Part shown: positions 1 through 12,283 of the stretch, one piece after another
Numbering within the stretch: the first letter of the stretch is position 1
How the letters are laid out: every line of letters starts with the position of its first letter
Assembly: GCA_905250025.1 (NCBI GenBank)
Contig: CAJNOJ010000018.1
Coordinates: 62,001 to 126,000 of the forward strand
Direction: 5' to 3'
DNA: 64,000 nt
DNA from: Adineta ricciae
Taxonomy: Eukaryota > Rotifera > Eurotatoria > Adinetida > Adinetidae
Made by a program: the position numbers and the translations under genes
The notes under the pieces: generated by a model
Seen by the model: the letters and a program-made list of their open reading frames with translations, nothing else
Databases searched by the model: none
Told to the model about the DNA's origin: nothing

Positions 1-190
1 CGATTGTACGAAGTCATATTTTCGACCTTATGCAATAGTTTAGACACGAGATTTATCAAATATTGAAACAATCGAATCACGTGTGATTCGATTGTTAATC
101 AAAAACATTCTCGCACTAGATTTTTCATTTCGTCATGAAAATATCAAATGATAAGATAAAGTTTGTTTGAGTTGTGTTTCATTTTCAACA

Positions 191-1675
191 ATGAAATCTT
201 TCTATTTATTCGCAATTTTAATCATCTGTCAAGCTAGTGATGATCTGTACCAAATAACTCTAATGAGTTATAATGTCATGCTCTTACCAAGTATCCTTGT
301 GTTCGAACGTGACCAAATAACACGTGCTCATCTTTTAACAAAAGCAAAATTCCTTCATACAAGTGACATCCTTTGTTTACAAGAAGTGTTTGAGAATAAG
401 CCAAGTGAGATTCTTCTCGATTCATTAATGAAAACATATTCATACAGCACACCTATACTTGGCAATGATGAAGACAGAGATGAATGGAATGATATCTGGA
501 ATGATCACATTAGTTCGAATCCATTGAAATTCGTTAGTGGTGGTGTAACTATTCTGAGTAAATGGCCAATTATCTATGCCGGACAATATTTTTATAAACA
601 TGCCTGCAGTGCGCATACGTTTGTTCGAACTGGTTTTGTCTATACGAAGATTCTATATAAGAAGAAACTGAACTTTACAATTCACGTATTTGGCACGCAT
701 CTACAACCGAATGATCATCGTGGTTGTTATTTATATGGCGAAGATAAAATCCGTGAGAAGCAAATGATGGAGTTACATGAATTTATTCAATCGAGAAATA
801 TTTCACAAGACGAACTGGTTTTCATTCTTGGAGATATGAATATTAATAAATATCATTCAAAACAGTATGAAACAATGTTGGAAATTTTAAACGTCACTCC
901 ACAGTATCTGCATTCATCCAGCGTTCCTTGCAGTTGGGACAGTTCATACAATGCAATGACGAATTCGAAACACGACAATCAACTATTGGATTATATTTTT
1001 CTTCGTAAAGATCATACGCCTAAAGATTCGCTTTGGTACAATTCAATAACTGATCGGCTAGCATCGAAACAGTGGCATTTACTTGGACGAAACCATTCAT
1101 TTTATAACGTAAGAAATATTCCTCTCTTAGAATTATCCGATCACTATCCAGTTCTTGGTTTCTTTCGTCAAACTCAACACCAATGGTCACAAAGACAATC
1201 AGGTGTGATAACTTATGTCAAATTCGTTACTGCTGATACGAATCTACCTGTGATTATTGTTGATCGAGAACTTCGCATTGCAACATCACAGAATGAAACA
1301 GGTGCATTGTTTCTTGTAACAAACAACGGTACACCACGTCGACATCGATGTTTAAGATCTGAGCAATATGTTCTTCTAATCGATGGTCATAAGTCAAACT
1401 TTTACTTATCCAATGAAAAAGTTCTTCGAATGAAATACGGAAAAGAACAAGTTAATCGTTATTTAAAAATTATCCAACTCGACCATCATTCGACATGTAT
1501 TCGAACGAATTCAACCATTGTTTTTCAATCCCGTTCACCAACCGGCAATTTTTATATTAAAAGCCATTCGGCACATCTTTGTTTTTGCACAGATGACCGC
1601 CAGCAAGCACAATTATTTCGTTTCATTGAAATCGAACGCAAGAATATCAGTTGCCATATCACATCTGAGAAGTAA
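191..1675 (+). CDS. Secreted sphingomyelinase C-like phosphodiesterase, intronless
   Basis: Predicted to hydrolyse sphingomyelin (or a related phospholipid) outside the cell. The start at 191 gives a signal peptide (MKSFYLFAILIICQA); an in-frame codon at 167 would bury it. Residues about 20-330 form an endonuclease/exonuclease/phosphatase-fold domain with the expected ordered motifs: MSYNV near the start, LCLQEVF (metal-binding Glu), GGVTILSKWPI, GTHLQ, GDMNIN (Asp/Asn pair) and SDHYPV (catalytic His). These match bacterial-type secreted sphingomyelinases better than the animal membrane-bound SMPD2 type (family knowledge). The last ~160 residues fit no domain I can name; alternating short hydrophobic stretches suggest a beta-rich accessory domain. 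The roughly 1.5-kb frame has no intron, unlike its neighbours, which together with the family affinity suggests horizontal acquisition. Substrate and toxicity are not shown by the sequence. Confidence 0.8.
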   Translation: MKSFYLFAILIICQASDDLYQITLMSYNVMLLPSILVFERDQITRAHLLTKAKFLHTSDILCLQEVFENKPSEILLDSLMKTYSYSTPILGNDEDRDEWNDIWNDHISSNPLKFVSGGVTILSKWPIIYAGQYFYKHACSAHTFVRTGFVYTKILYKKKLNFTIHVFGTHLQPNDHRGCYLYGEDKIREKQMMELHEFIQSRNISQDELVFILGDMNINKYHSKQYETMLEILNVTPQYLHSSSVPCSWDSSYNAMTNSKHDNQLLDYIFLRKDHTPKDSLWYNSITDRLASKQWHLLGRNHSFYNVRNIPLLELSDHYPVLGFFRQTQHQWSQRQSGVITYVKFVTADTNLPVIIVDRELRIATSQNETGALFLVTNNGTPRRHRCLRSEQYVLLIDGHKSNFYLSNEKVLRMKYGKEQVNRYLKIIQLDHHSTCIRTNSTIVFQSRSPTGNFYIKSHSAHLCFCTDDRQQAQLFRFIEIERKNISCHITSEK

Positions 1676-2011
1676 TTGTATCCGTCGCAGAGTTTTCTAG
1701 TATTATTCTATGTTCAACTAAATACATTTACAATCAAATATATATCGATGAGATCTGACGGTATAGATAGTGATAAACAACAAAATATGATATAAAGATA
1801 GAAGAGATGAACATTCATTGATCTCACAATAGAAATATATTAGTTTCTTTGTGCTTCTTTTATCTCAAACATGCACACAATACAAAAAAAAACAAACATC
1901 GTTTTTTCGAACTTCATTCTAGTCATTATTAAGACAAGAAAGAAATACACATATGTTTTCATGTCGTATGTACAATGGCACATGGCAAAGAAGAAGACGA
2001 ACAACATTTGT
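1676..2011. other. Short convergent intergenic spacer
   Basis: AT-rich spacer between two convergent genes, presumably holding both 3' UTRs. I see no RNA gene or repeat. Confidence 0.5.
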
Positions 2012-5000
2012 TCAACCGAATTGCTTTGTCCATAGGGATTGAAACAATGTTCGTAATAAATGTCCGGCTTGACCAACGGGACTCTCATCTTCATTGTAAT
2101 ATTCACAGTTATTCAAAATAAGTTCAATGTCATGAAAGAAATCGTCACGTTTTATGTATTGATTATGACGCATTTTCTTTTTCATCGTGGAGAAGTCCAT
2201 TGGTTCTTTGATACATTCATAATACTCCGGATGTTCTTTGGTATCAACAGGCGTCTGGAATGGCCATGACACATCACTTTTTAGTAATTCATTTAAGATA
2301 GTTCTAAACGGGAAAGTTTGCTTTAGAAGAGAAACATAATTTAATCTAATACTTCTACCGGCAAGCTTTGATATCGTTATTTGTCTTTGGCTTTTTCGAA
2401 GACTTCTTCTTTTGGTTATTATTCGTTGTATTACCAATTACCGGCGATGGTATATCATCATCGAGATCATTATTTTCCGTTGGCGACGTTTCATTGGTAT
2501 TATTCAGGGTTGTATCAGCGTGCGATGAATTTGAATGTGATTCTTGTAAGGATAAGTTTTCATGATTAGTCACTTTCGATTTTCGATTATTATTCGACCG
2601 GTTTCGGCTTGCAGTGGTTGTCGATGGCAATTGACTGTTTGTTTCGCCATTGGTAGTGCTTGCTGTTGTCGTCTGTCGAGAATTGATCGACCGAGATGTC
2701 TGACGACTGATTGTCTGAAAAAAGATAAATTCAGATTTTGAATCGGTGATACTAATCAAATTTCCTACCGGCTTGGTTGACGTTGTACCATTTGAAAACG
2801 AAGGATCATTAGCAGCACATAACACACACAACCATTTGCCACGTTGCTGTTTGGCATTCTTCAAACATCCTTCATGAAACAATTTTCCGCAATGTTCACA
2901 TCGATTTAATTGATCATTGTCGAAATTTCCACAGACAAAACACAAATTTTCACCTTTTGCCTTACCAATACAGACATAGCAGTACCTGAAACATAATCTC
3001 GCAACCATTGGAAATCAAATTTCAACTGATAAAGTCTTACCAATCATTTGGCGGTATACTCGACATTGGTGGAAGAAAACAATATGTATGTGTACCATGA
3101 TCACATCCATCGCATAATAATAATTTCTCTTCGTCATCATCGGAATTGCATATTTCACAATAGACCCGCAAAATTGATCTTTCCCATGCGATACAGCGTT
3201 CTAATTGTGTTAAACATAGCGCAACTTGTGCTGATGTACGTGATTCATTAACTGTTCGTCTCCACCGTTCAAGTTGTTGTGGTACTTCATCGTATCTTGA
3301 TGACGATACTATTTCATTCGTTGAATTGTCTAATGTATGATGATATGTACTATTTTGATTGATACGATTCAATGAAGACAGATTAATTTCACATTTACGA
3401 ACGAATGGATGCTTCAAATAGCGTCGTTCAATGTTACGTTCGAGTTCTGTTAAAAGATGTTTAGCTTCGTCGAGAACATCTGAACCTTTGGCTTGAATAT
3501 CAGAGTAAGATAGACGTTTACGAACAGTATCCGAATCATAGGATCGACATTGAAAACTGGACGAAATAATTCGATCGGATAGATTATAAATTTCATTTAA
3601 AACGTCTATTTCGTGTGTCACATCAACATTTGAATCGGTAATTTCGTTGAGATCATTTAATGATACTTGTCGCTCATGATTATCATCATCCATTTCATTT
3701 TCGGTTGCTGATACAGGTGTACTTTCATTTTTAACGTTAGATTGATTATGTTGTTTCATCAAATGTGTTATAACATCAAAGTAACGTTGCAACATTCGAC
3801 ATAGATATCGCTCACGTTGGCCACGTTTAGCGAGAGATTTAATCAACAGACGCAACTCGTCAGGTGTTTGAATGCACCACCAACCGGATTGAACGTCTTC
3901 AGGAATTGGTAATGGTTGTGGGTATTGATATTTCTCTCGGATAGTCTGTTCGATCTGTTTGTAAGCATTCATTACAGATTCTTGCTTTACGGATGCCGAG
4001 AAGTCATAGGGCGAGACGATTTCATTCGCATTTGTAAAATTAAGGATATTGGTTGAAAGTATATTTTCTTGTTTGATATTATCAAATAGCATTGACGTAG
4101 AAGCAAGACTGCCATTTAATTCGTGAAATTGATCATATTTGTTAGCAGTCGGTGGTAACAAATGCGCAGCCTGTGTATGTTGAGTTGTCCAATAGTCGTC
4201 TTCACATGAACGTTTCGGCTTGGAACAAGAAAGATCAAGTGGTAGGCCATTATCGACGCTATCATCCAAATCACGTTTGTTATTGCTAATAACCACATCG
4301 TTTTGTTCAGATTTAATCACATCTGCTTGTTCGTCTTTGACGTCTTCAAGTTTTACATCGTTTTCATCGTCTTGTTTCGTAGTCATACAGAAAGCAGATA
4401 AATCCATCGTCGAAAAATCTGCTTGCGCGTTTTTCGATGCATTCTGCTGCTGCTGTTGTTGTTCTTCTTCGTTATCAATCTGTTCAGTTTTGACTTTATC
4501 CAAATCCATTGGTGTCGATTGTTCAACAGAACTTTCCAATGATGATAGTTGTTGTGGCGTGGGAGTCGGATCCGTGGTCTTTACTTGTTGTTTTTTACGT
4601 TGTGTAGAACGCGATGAAGTAGTAACTTCGACCGTATTATCCAATTTTTGTTTTGTTGCATTTTCAACAGTATCCTTGATCAAGTTAGCACATATGTCGC
4701 CTGATGTCAAACCTTCGACATAGATTCCTGGTAAATGCGAAAAGTACCAATAACGACGGCGATATCGATCTTGTCCGAGATGAAGTGCACGTATGCGAGA
4801 ATATTTATCGAAGGCACGGCGTTTAATTAAGGTATATTTTCTTCCGACTAATGTTAAACGCTTATCTAAATCATCGATTTTAGTTTCGTCGATCGTTTCG
4901 ATATCTTGATCGTCTGCTGTATCTGCAGCTGGATCGCTGATAACTGTTGTATCTTCGTCGTTTTTAGGCGATTCTAAAAGCAGTTCATTGATGAATGAAA

Positions 5001-8000
5001 GATTCAAAAGAAATTCTATACACATACCATCATCATCACTTTCATCTGGACTTTCGTTATCTGAACTGTTCATATCTTTTTCGCGAATCAATGCGGCCAA
5101 TTTTTTGGTATTGTTACTATTTGCATTGTTTGATTTTTCGAACTTTAAACGACGTAGTCGTTTTTCGATTTCCAACTTTTCATGTTTTAGAACAATTAAT
5201 TCATCGAGATTATGATCTACTCCTCTAGAATGACACAGAATGAATCTAATCAGACGTTCGATAGACGACTTACTCGACAATTTGTTTATTCATTGATAGA
5301 TCATTACATAAGAATGCTAAGATTTCCAGTTTTTCATCGATAGTTAACGATTGAAACGATGTATCTGACAGATTTTGAGTGATCTATCAAATGAATACGA
5401 TTGTTAGGTGAAACCACGGCGGAAAACTTGTTTTTCTTACTTTATCATCAAATCCATTCCGTTCTCGAATGTACAATCGAAGAACTTCACCGAACGTATG
5501 TTCGTTAATGTCGATTTCTGACAGTTTTTGTCCAAGATTCGTTATACATTTCTTCGGATTAGGTATACCCGGATCTTCCAATGCAATATTAAGCAAAACT
5601 TGGCAAAGAGAGTTGATATCACGCGATGATGATGATGACGATTGTTGAAGACTGTTTAATGTCGGAATTAGATTATCAGCTAGAAACAGAAAACATCGTT
5701 GACGAATCACATTGGGCACGATGAATACATACGAATATGAAGAATATGTTTGAAATTATTGAGAAATTGAATTATCATTAAAGAATTAGCAAAGGCTTCA
5801 ATTGATAAACGCATATTATCCACCGGTTTTAGTGTCGGAAGTGGCTGAAAGAAAGCAACAGTAATGTTTCAAGACAAAAAGGATAGTTCCTACTTTAAGA
5901 TCTCGTAGTTGCATATCTTCAGCGATTCTTTTCATTTCTTTTGCTTGAACGATTTCTAGATATTTCTCTTGCTGAAAAAGAAGTTATTGAAGTAGATGGA
6001 GTAATCAAGAATACAAGAACTTACAATCTTTCTTTCACGTTCCGCATTTTTTTCTGCCTTTCGTTGTTCTATTAGGAGAAGCTTTTCTTCCTGCCGTTTC
6101 TTCAATTCTAATTGTTTTAAATAAGTCAATTCTTGACGTTTGCGTTCCTGTTCCTAACAATATTCTCAAGCATTTCGATCCTATCCGATTCATCAATGAT
6201 TATCTTACTTGTTGTTCTGCCTGTAGCTTCTGTTGATGTTCAAGTTCTTGCTGTTGAACTAGTTTTTGTTGTTCCATGAAGATCTTCAGAAACTCGCTTG
6301 CTTGAAATTGACTGCTTGCTAGATGTTCCGATATTTTCGAACTGTCACCAGTTAGATTTTGCAATAAACGCATGGTTTCACGTGTTGTATTGATTTCTGC
6401 GGCTCGTTTCGCCATTTCTATTCATCAAATGAGAGATTATCGCTGATTCTCGTTTCAATAGAAACATTCAACAGACCTTCTTGCTCGAGGCGAAGCTTTT
6501 TGTTTTCTTCATAGATCTGTTGAAAACTATCACCGTTGTGATGACTTGGAGTGACCGACGGACTCGATACAGCAGATGTTTTCGTTGGCGTTTCGCTTTC
6601 GTAATCAAATTTGATACGACGAAATTTGGGATTGATTTCCAAAATGCGATTGACAATCTCATCCTCTGTGGATTCATTGAAGATTGTCTAAATCATCGAG
6701 TGATTCATCTGTTGAAGAATTTTTAATAGAATATATCTACCTTTCCATCTGGACCTTCTTTCGGTTCATGAAAATGTCCAATATGTACTTTAGAACTGAA
6801 TGTAAAGTGTGAACGATCCAAATCAGTGATATTCTTTTTTGCCAGATACTAAGATAAAGTCAGATTTAGTGAATCACTATACGAAGACCTTCATTGTGTT
6901 TACTCGATCAATTTCTTGGAATGAACGTAATTTTCTTCCACATGGAGCATAGTATGAAACATCACCACGTACACCAGTCCGGGTCACTGCTCGAACGATT
7001 GTTACACGTTTCCATCTACGAAACCAACGAACATGAATACCTCGTGAAATTCCAACAGACAAGACGTACCCTCGACTCAATGGAATTCGAACAAGTGCTT
7101 CGTTCACTTCATCTGTTTTTCGTCGTTTTGGATTTGGATCGGAATCATCTAAAACATTGAAATCAAGTTTCAACCGCCATAAAGAAAACATCAGTCGTTA
7201 TCTACCGCCATCATTTGATCGAGATTCATCTGCTGAATGATTCACTGGTGTATCATTGTTACTACTTCGTCGACTTAAATTCAACAGATTTTCTCGTAGA
7301 CCGTTTCCATTATTTGAATCAGCCTAAAAATCAAAAGAACATTCAAATTCGATTCCTATTGAAACACTTCTTAACAACACTAAGGCACAGAGACAAACGA
7401 TCAATTCTCACATCATCTATTTTCGAGTCTTTAATAGGCTTAAATGCCCAGAGATCAGATGGTTGTTGATCGAATAGAATTGGTTTGAATAAAGAATCAA
7501 TGGATGTTAGGGAAGATGATCCAATAACATCCGATGAGGATTTTATCTTTGATTGGAATATATATTTTGTCGTAGGTGGAATCTCATGTTCGACTTACCA
7601 ATGTAGAATGAAGAAGACTCGGATTGTTTGTAAGAGATTTTCTTGCTGAATTATTCGGCGAGGTTCGTTCTCGATTCAATTCCTGTTCTTCAGCTAGATC
7701 ACGAATTGATTTGGCTCGTTTCTTTGACTAAAAGAGTATAACGGAATGATAATTCGTGACTATTGGTCAAGGATCTTTTCTTTTGTTGCATACTTTTGAA
7801 GGTGAAAGTGATTCGTTAAGTAGAGAGTTGAGAGTCGATGAATGTTTATTCTCAGGTGTTATATGTTTTTGTGATTGTTTTGATTTAGACTGATGAAGAA
7901 AATGAAATGAAAATATTATTATTCGATAAAGTTTTATTTACTGTTTGATGTGAAGTTGAGTCTTTTGAATCTGAAAAAAAAGAGTGTGAAAGAAAGTTTA

Positions 8001-8903
8001 GACAACGAAAAATGTATTTACCAGTTGATCCACTAAGTCCCTCGAGAAGCTTTGACGCTGGCGATGTTGTGAGCCAATCGGGTGATAAAAATGGATAAAG
8101 ACTGCCAGTTGGATTCATTAACGATGATGACAACGTAGAGAAAGGATATGATGTCGCAGTGTTATTATTATTATTATTTGTTCCTGTTGGTTGTGAGAGT
8201 AATGATGGAAGAAAATAAGGAAATGCCGTGAGATTACCGCCACTAGCAGCAGCAGCTGCTGCTGCAGCGGTAGCAAAGGCAAGTGGATCTAGTAGTGATG
8301 AATCGGTATTCGCTGGTGTTTTAGTTGAAGTTGTCGAGTTCGAGGATTTTGAATGGGAAGATTTCTTTTGGTTATTTGACGAGGAAGGCCGAGAGGACGC
8401 CGATGAGGATGTAGATGTAGGACGACGATATGATTCATCGGTAATTTTCGATGTGGACGTTTTATGATGTGTTGCATTAGCTGATGCTAACGATGTATTA
8501 GTAGCTGGGGTGGTTCGCTTTGATTTAGACGATTTAACACTCGGTGGTGCTAAAGAAAAACAGTTTTATTTAATGATAGCGATTTAAATAAAACGACATT
8601 GTTTACTTTTTGATTTGTCTATTTCTGTCTTCTGTGTTTGATCATTAAATGCATTCATAAGTAAACCTAATTGTTTAGCGTATTCATTGTAATCAATGTT
8701 AGAATTAGATGTAGATAAACCATTTGGCCAAACATCAGATGCAGTAGGATTTGTCGAATTACTCGATGATAATAATGAAGACAATGGTGGAGGAGGTGGA
8801 AAACTGTTCAGCGATGGAAAATTGGATGTAGGTAAACCAAATGGTGGATAGACTCCAAATGGTGCCATCGATGGAAAACCCATAGGCAAACCCCAAGGGA
8901 GAT
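2012..8903 (-). CDS. BAZ2: BAZ2A/BAZ2B-like bromodomain chromatin remodelling subunit
   Basis: Predicted nuclear ISWI-partner that reads DNA and histone marks. Reading from 8.9 kb downwards: low-complexity N-terminus (Pro/Ser-rich, poly-Ala near 8250, poly-Asn); an MBD/TAM domain at 7.16-6.9 kb (LVRIPLSRG, a 54-bp intron at 7016-7069, then WKRVTIVRAV...YYAPCGRKLRSF); a Gln/Glu-rich coiled coil at 6.6-5.9 kb; a DDT domain at 5.85-5.4 kb (AFANSLMIIQFLNNFKHIL); WHIM-like motifs (GQDRYRRRYWYFSHLPGIYV, near 4.75 kb, and GWWCIQTPDELRLLIKSLAK, near 3.88 kb); a PHD finger around 3.15-2.95 kb split by an intron at 2986-3040; a second Cys/His cluster directly after it; and a C-terminal bromodomain (WPFQTPVD, PMDFSTM, NCEYYNED) ending at the stop at 2012. 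Domain order is that of BAZ2. The 5' exon(s) above 8903 are not resolved: the exon there starts with a splice acceptor and needs one upstream base. Confidence 0.9.
2366..2441 (-). other. Candidate 76-bp intron bridging two frames in BAZ2
   Basis: The frame carrying the PHD region runs to a stop at 2355, while the bromodomain continues in another frame from about 2437. A GT-AG intron from 2441 down to 2366 joins the two frames at phase 0. Its acceptor lacks a pyrimidine tract. A 13-bp gtagaagtattag segment nearby also restores frame, but it is too short to be an ordinary intron. Confidence 0.45.
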
Positions 8904-9887
8904 CTAAAAAATAGCATTATAGATATAAAAAAAAACTTATTCTTCTAATGAAAAGAAAGAAACCATACTATTAAAATTTGAAGCAAGGTCATCTTGTTGC
9001 TTTTTTGTCATTGTTTCTTTGCTATTGCTCATGGTCGTTGTTATTGCGGATCAAAAAATGAATATGATGCACATATACAATACACACGACCACCGGGAAT
9101 GAAAGATGAATCTCTTTTCTTCTTCTGTTGTTGCACACAGCATCATCATATGAACATCACATCTAGAAATAAGAAGTGCACACACACATTATTCTCTCTC
9201 TCCCTCTGATCGGTCAGTAATAGTGGCATGAGAAGAGTAGAGAGAAAAATGAACACACACACACAAGGTTATGCCCGCTTGCCGCCGTCGACGACGTTGA
9301 ACATCCATTATTGACACTTCTCTTCTATGAGCATACATAGCCTTACACTAGCTGTGCGCGTCTTAATTTGATTTTGCTGCCTGGATGTGTTGATTTATTT
9401 CTAGCATCACTAAACAGAGTTTCTTTCTTAGAAGGATAATTTGATGAGATGACATTCGATGGTGCAGTGTTTGATGAGCAAGTACGATCTTGTTTGTTAA
9501 TGTGTATGAGAAGAAACAAGAGTAAAAAAAACGTTTAGTTAGGAATAAAAGAATAAGACAGAATTGGAGAAAAGAAACGTATGTAACAAACAAGAAGAAA
9601 GGATGAGTTGTGACATAAGAAGAAAAAAAGAAAGAATTAAAACAAGTACGTATGCATGAAGAGTAAAAATGTTTCTCATTTTGCTTTTTTTTTTTGGCAA
9701 TAAAATCAAGGAAGAAAACGAGCGACTTTAATGAAAGTGTGTGTGAAAAGAAGAGAGGAAAAATCGACTACGACCGCTGCAATTAACCGGAAACGGTATC
9801 TACCCTCTATATACACGACAAAAGACAAGAACAAGTAAAATGCTCAATAGTAGCAGAAACGACGACAACGTCAAGAAAGACGATTCC

Positions 9888-9927
9888 TCCCTCCCTCCCT
9901 CTCTCTCTCTCTCTCTCGTTCTAACTG
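9888..9927. repeat. CCCT/CT microsatellite
   Basis: Four CCCT-type units run directly into about nine CT units, a pure pyrimidine tract of roughly 40 bases on the plus strand. Confidence 0.9.
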
Positions 9928-12258
9928 CAAAATAAAACTCGCTTGCTCGCCGTCTCGTTCACTGCTTATGTTATTGTTGATGATAATGATCACACAGAGT
10001 ATAGTATATGCGAGTGTGTGCGTTCGATGGCATTCGTCGTAGTAATAGAAATAGTGGCTTCTAATCGTAAGAGCAAAAAAGAAGGATGGATGGATGAATG
10101 TGAGAAGGCAGACAAACTATCGAACATGAAGGAGGGGGAGAGAGAGTTGTTTCTATATTTTTTCATCTCTTTGCATTCGATGCTGACGTGTATGCCGTAC
10201 CCTTGTGTATACGTGTATATGTGCACGGATAAAGCAGACAAATCGACAAGTAAGCAGCACATCATTGTGTATACATGCATGTCTCTCGATTACTTTTACA
10301 TTTTTCATTACTTAGATTCTTTTTCTTTTTTTATTTAAAAAGAAAAAACATACATATATATATTTATAAGAATACACGTGGTGTTTTTTCGATTATTATA
10401 AAATACCTAATAAAATTCTTGTTTTTCTTACTTTTACTTATCTACGATCCTTGTCAATCAGTCAGTTAACCAATGACATCATTACCAAACATCTAGAAGT
10501 CACCGAGTGGTATAGTAATTTCCCGTGTACATACCATCAATGCTATGTCGATGTCGAATCATATCATGGTACTGGAGAAAATAAGAAACGAAAGAATGAC
10601 AGCACAAATATACTAAGAAAAAGCGCACATCTAACTCTTCCTTCTCTCTTTCACGCACACACATACACAAATATACATATTCTTTATGCAACTCTGTTGC
10701 TCTCATTTTTAGGCTTTCGCATTTAAACAAAACCGTTCGCAACTACTACTTTGTTGTAGTCTTTTTCTACTCCTTTCTCATCGACATGCGTTTGCACACA
10801 CACACATACATCGCCGTCTACTCTGTTTCTCTTTTTAAGCAGATTTCTATCTTTTATGAAGAGACACACCACATCTTTCGTGTAGTAACACACAACAATA
10901 ATCAGACAGACTAAGAAAAAGAGAAAAGAAAGCGATGGCGCACGCTACTTCAGTGAAGAGAGAGAGAGATGATGCTGTCGTCGATGTTGATAATGATTTG
11001 CCAATCTGCATCAATCCTAAATCTAAAACGCTTTTTTCTATCTTTTCTTCTTCTCATTCTCTTCTTCTCTCCTTTCTTTTGTCTAGAAGAAATAACAGTC
11101 ATTTTTTGTCTATGATCGGTGTAAGTGTCTGCTGATTGACCGCTTGCTTGTTCAAGGCGGTTAATAGTAACATTCGCATTCATTTACAAATTCAATATGG
11201 TCAACCATCATCCTTATTTCTCGCTTTCATACGTCGTATAGTAAAAGATAACATATATACGCATACATATACACTCGTCGTCTTTTTTTCTTCTTGAATT
11301 GCTGTAGTTGCTGTCATTGTCAGCGTTGCGACAAGATGTGAAAACAATAACCTTTTGCGAATGCTTATATGTTAGTAGATATGTGCTGCGATCATATCAT
11401 AGACGAGGACACTGAAGTACACAATTCATTTCTCTACTTCACCCTACCGCTACTACAACTATCATTCGTTGATATTGTATTTTGTTCTCTATACGCCTAC
11501 ACACATATGTACGTATATATCTATGTTGATGTCGGTATAGAAAAATTACAAAATATGCTTAATGATGGCGATATGTGAAACTGAAGAACAATTGACAACG
11601 AAATATAGACTATAATGATGTTAATATAAAGAAAAAAAAAGAAGAGAGAAATTTGTTCGTTTGCTTGCTTACCGTCTTTGTTGACAGCTGATAATGTCAA
11701 AAACGACATGCACACAAGAATGTTCATAAAAGAAAACGATGAAGAAATAGGAAAGATAGAAATTGAATGCGTGTATGAAATGATTGCGACAATGTCAAAT
11801 ACTCATTCACAATGTTCAGCAACCTACTAACCTAATTTGCATTCAATGCGCACATTGGCAGGCAAGCAAACAAGCAGCAATATATGTGAGACGAACGACT
11901 AAAAAGCTGGAAAAAAAGCAAAAAGATATGTGATCTCTATGTTTCCGTTGACTTATCGTCATCGTTAACGGTAGATGATGACTCTTGGAAACACAAAAAT
12001 ATATTATATTTATACACATATGTATGACGAGAAGAAGAAAGTGGGAAAGGGAATACGCAAGCGACATTGCGCATACATAGAGACACGCGCGCGCGAGAGA
12101 GTGTCAAATACATATATACATACATGGCGGAATCGTTAAGATAAGAAACCAGCAGGCGAGGAGTAAAGCAAGTGATCGATTGAAAGCATAGTAATGAAAA
12201 GAAGAAAAATTGCCGATGATGTTTGTTATAACCAATCTGAAACAAAGAAAGCAAAATA

Positions 12259-12283
12259 CATCATCATCATCATCATCATCATC
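12259..12283. repeat. TCA trinucleotide microsatellite
   Basis: About eight perfect TCA units in non-coding sequence. Confidence 0.9.

Noticed and set aside
2368..2410. A 13-bp intron (gtagaagtattag) in BAZ2
   Set aside because: It restores frame arithmetically but is far below any functional spliceosomal intron size; a 76-bp alternative exists.
4220..4723. 167-residue plus-strand open frame rich in Ser/Cys
   Set aside because: It is the antisense of the BAZ2 linker, with poly-Cys opposite the poly-Gln/Glu codons.
9943..10338. 131-residue plus-strand frame in the long spacer
   Set aside because: Overlaps simple repeats, has an equally long antisense frame and no domain features.
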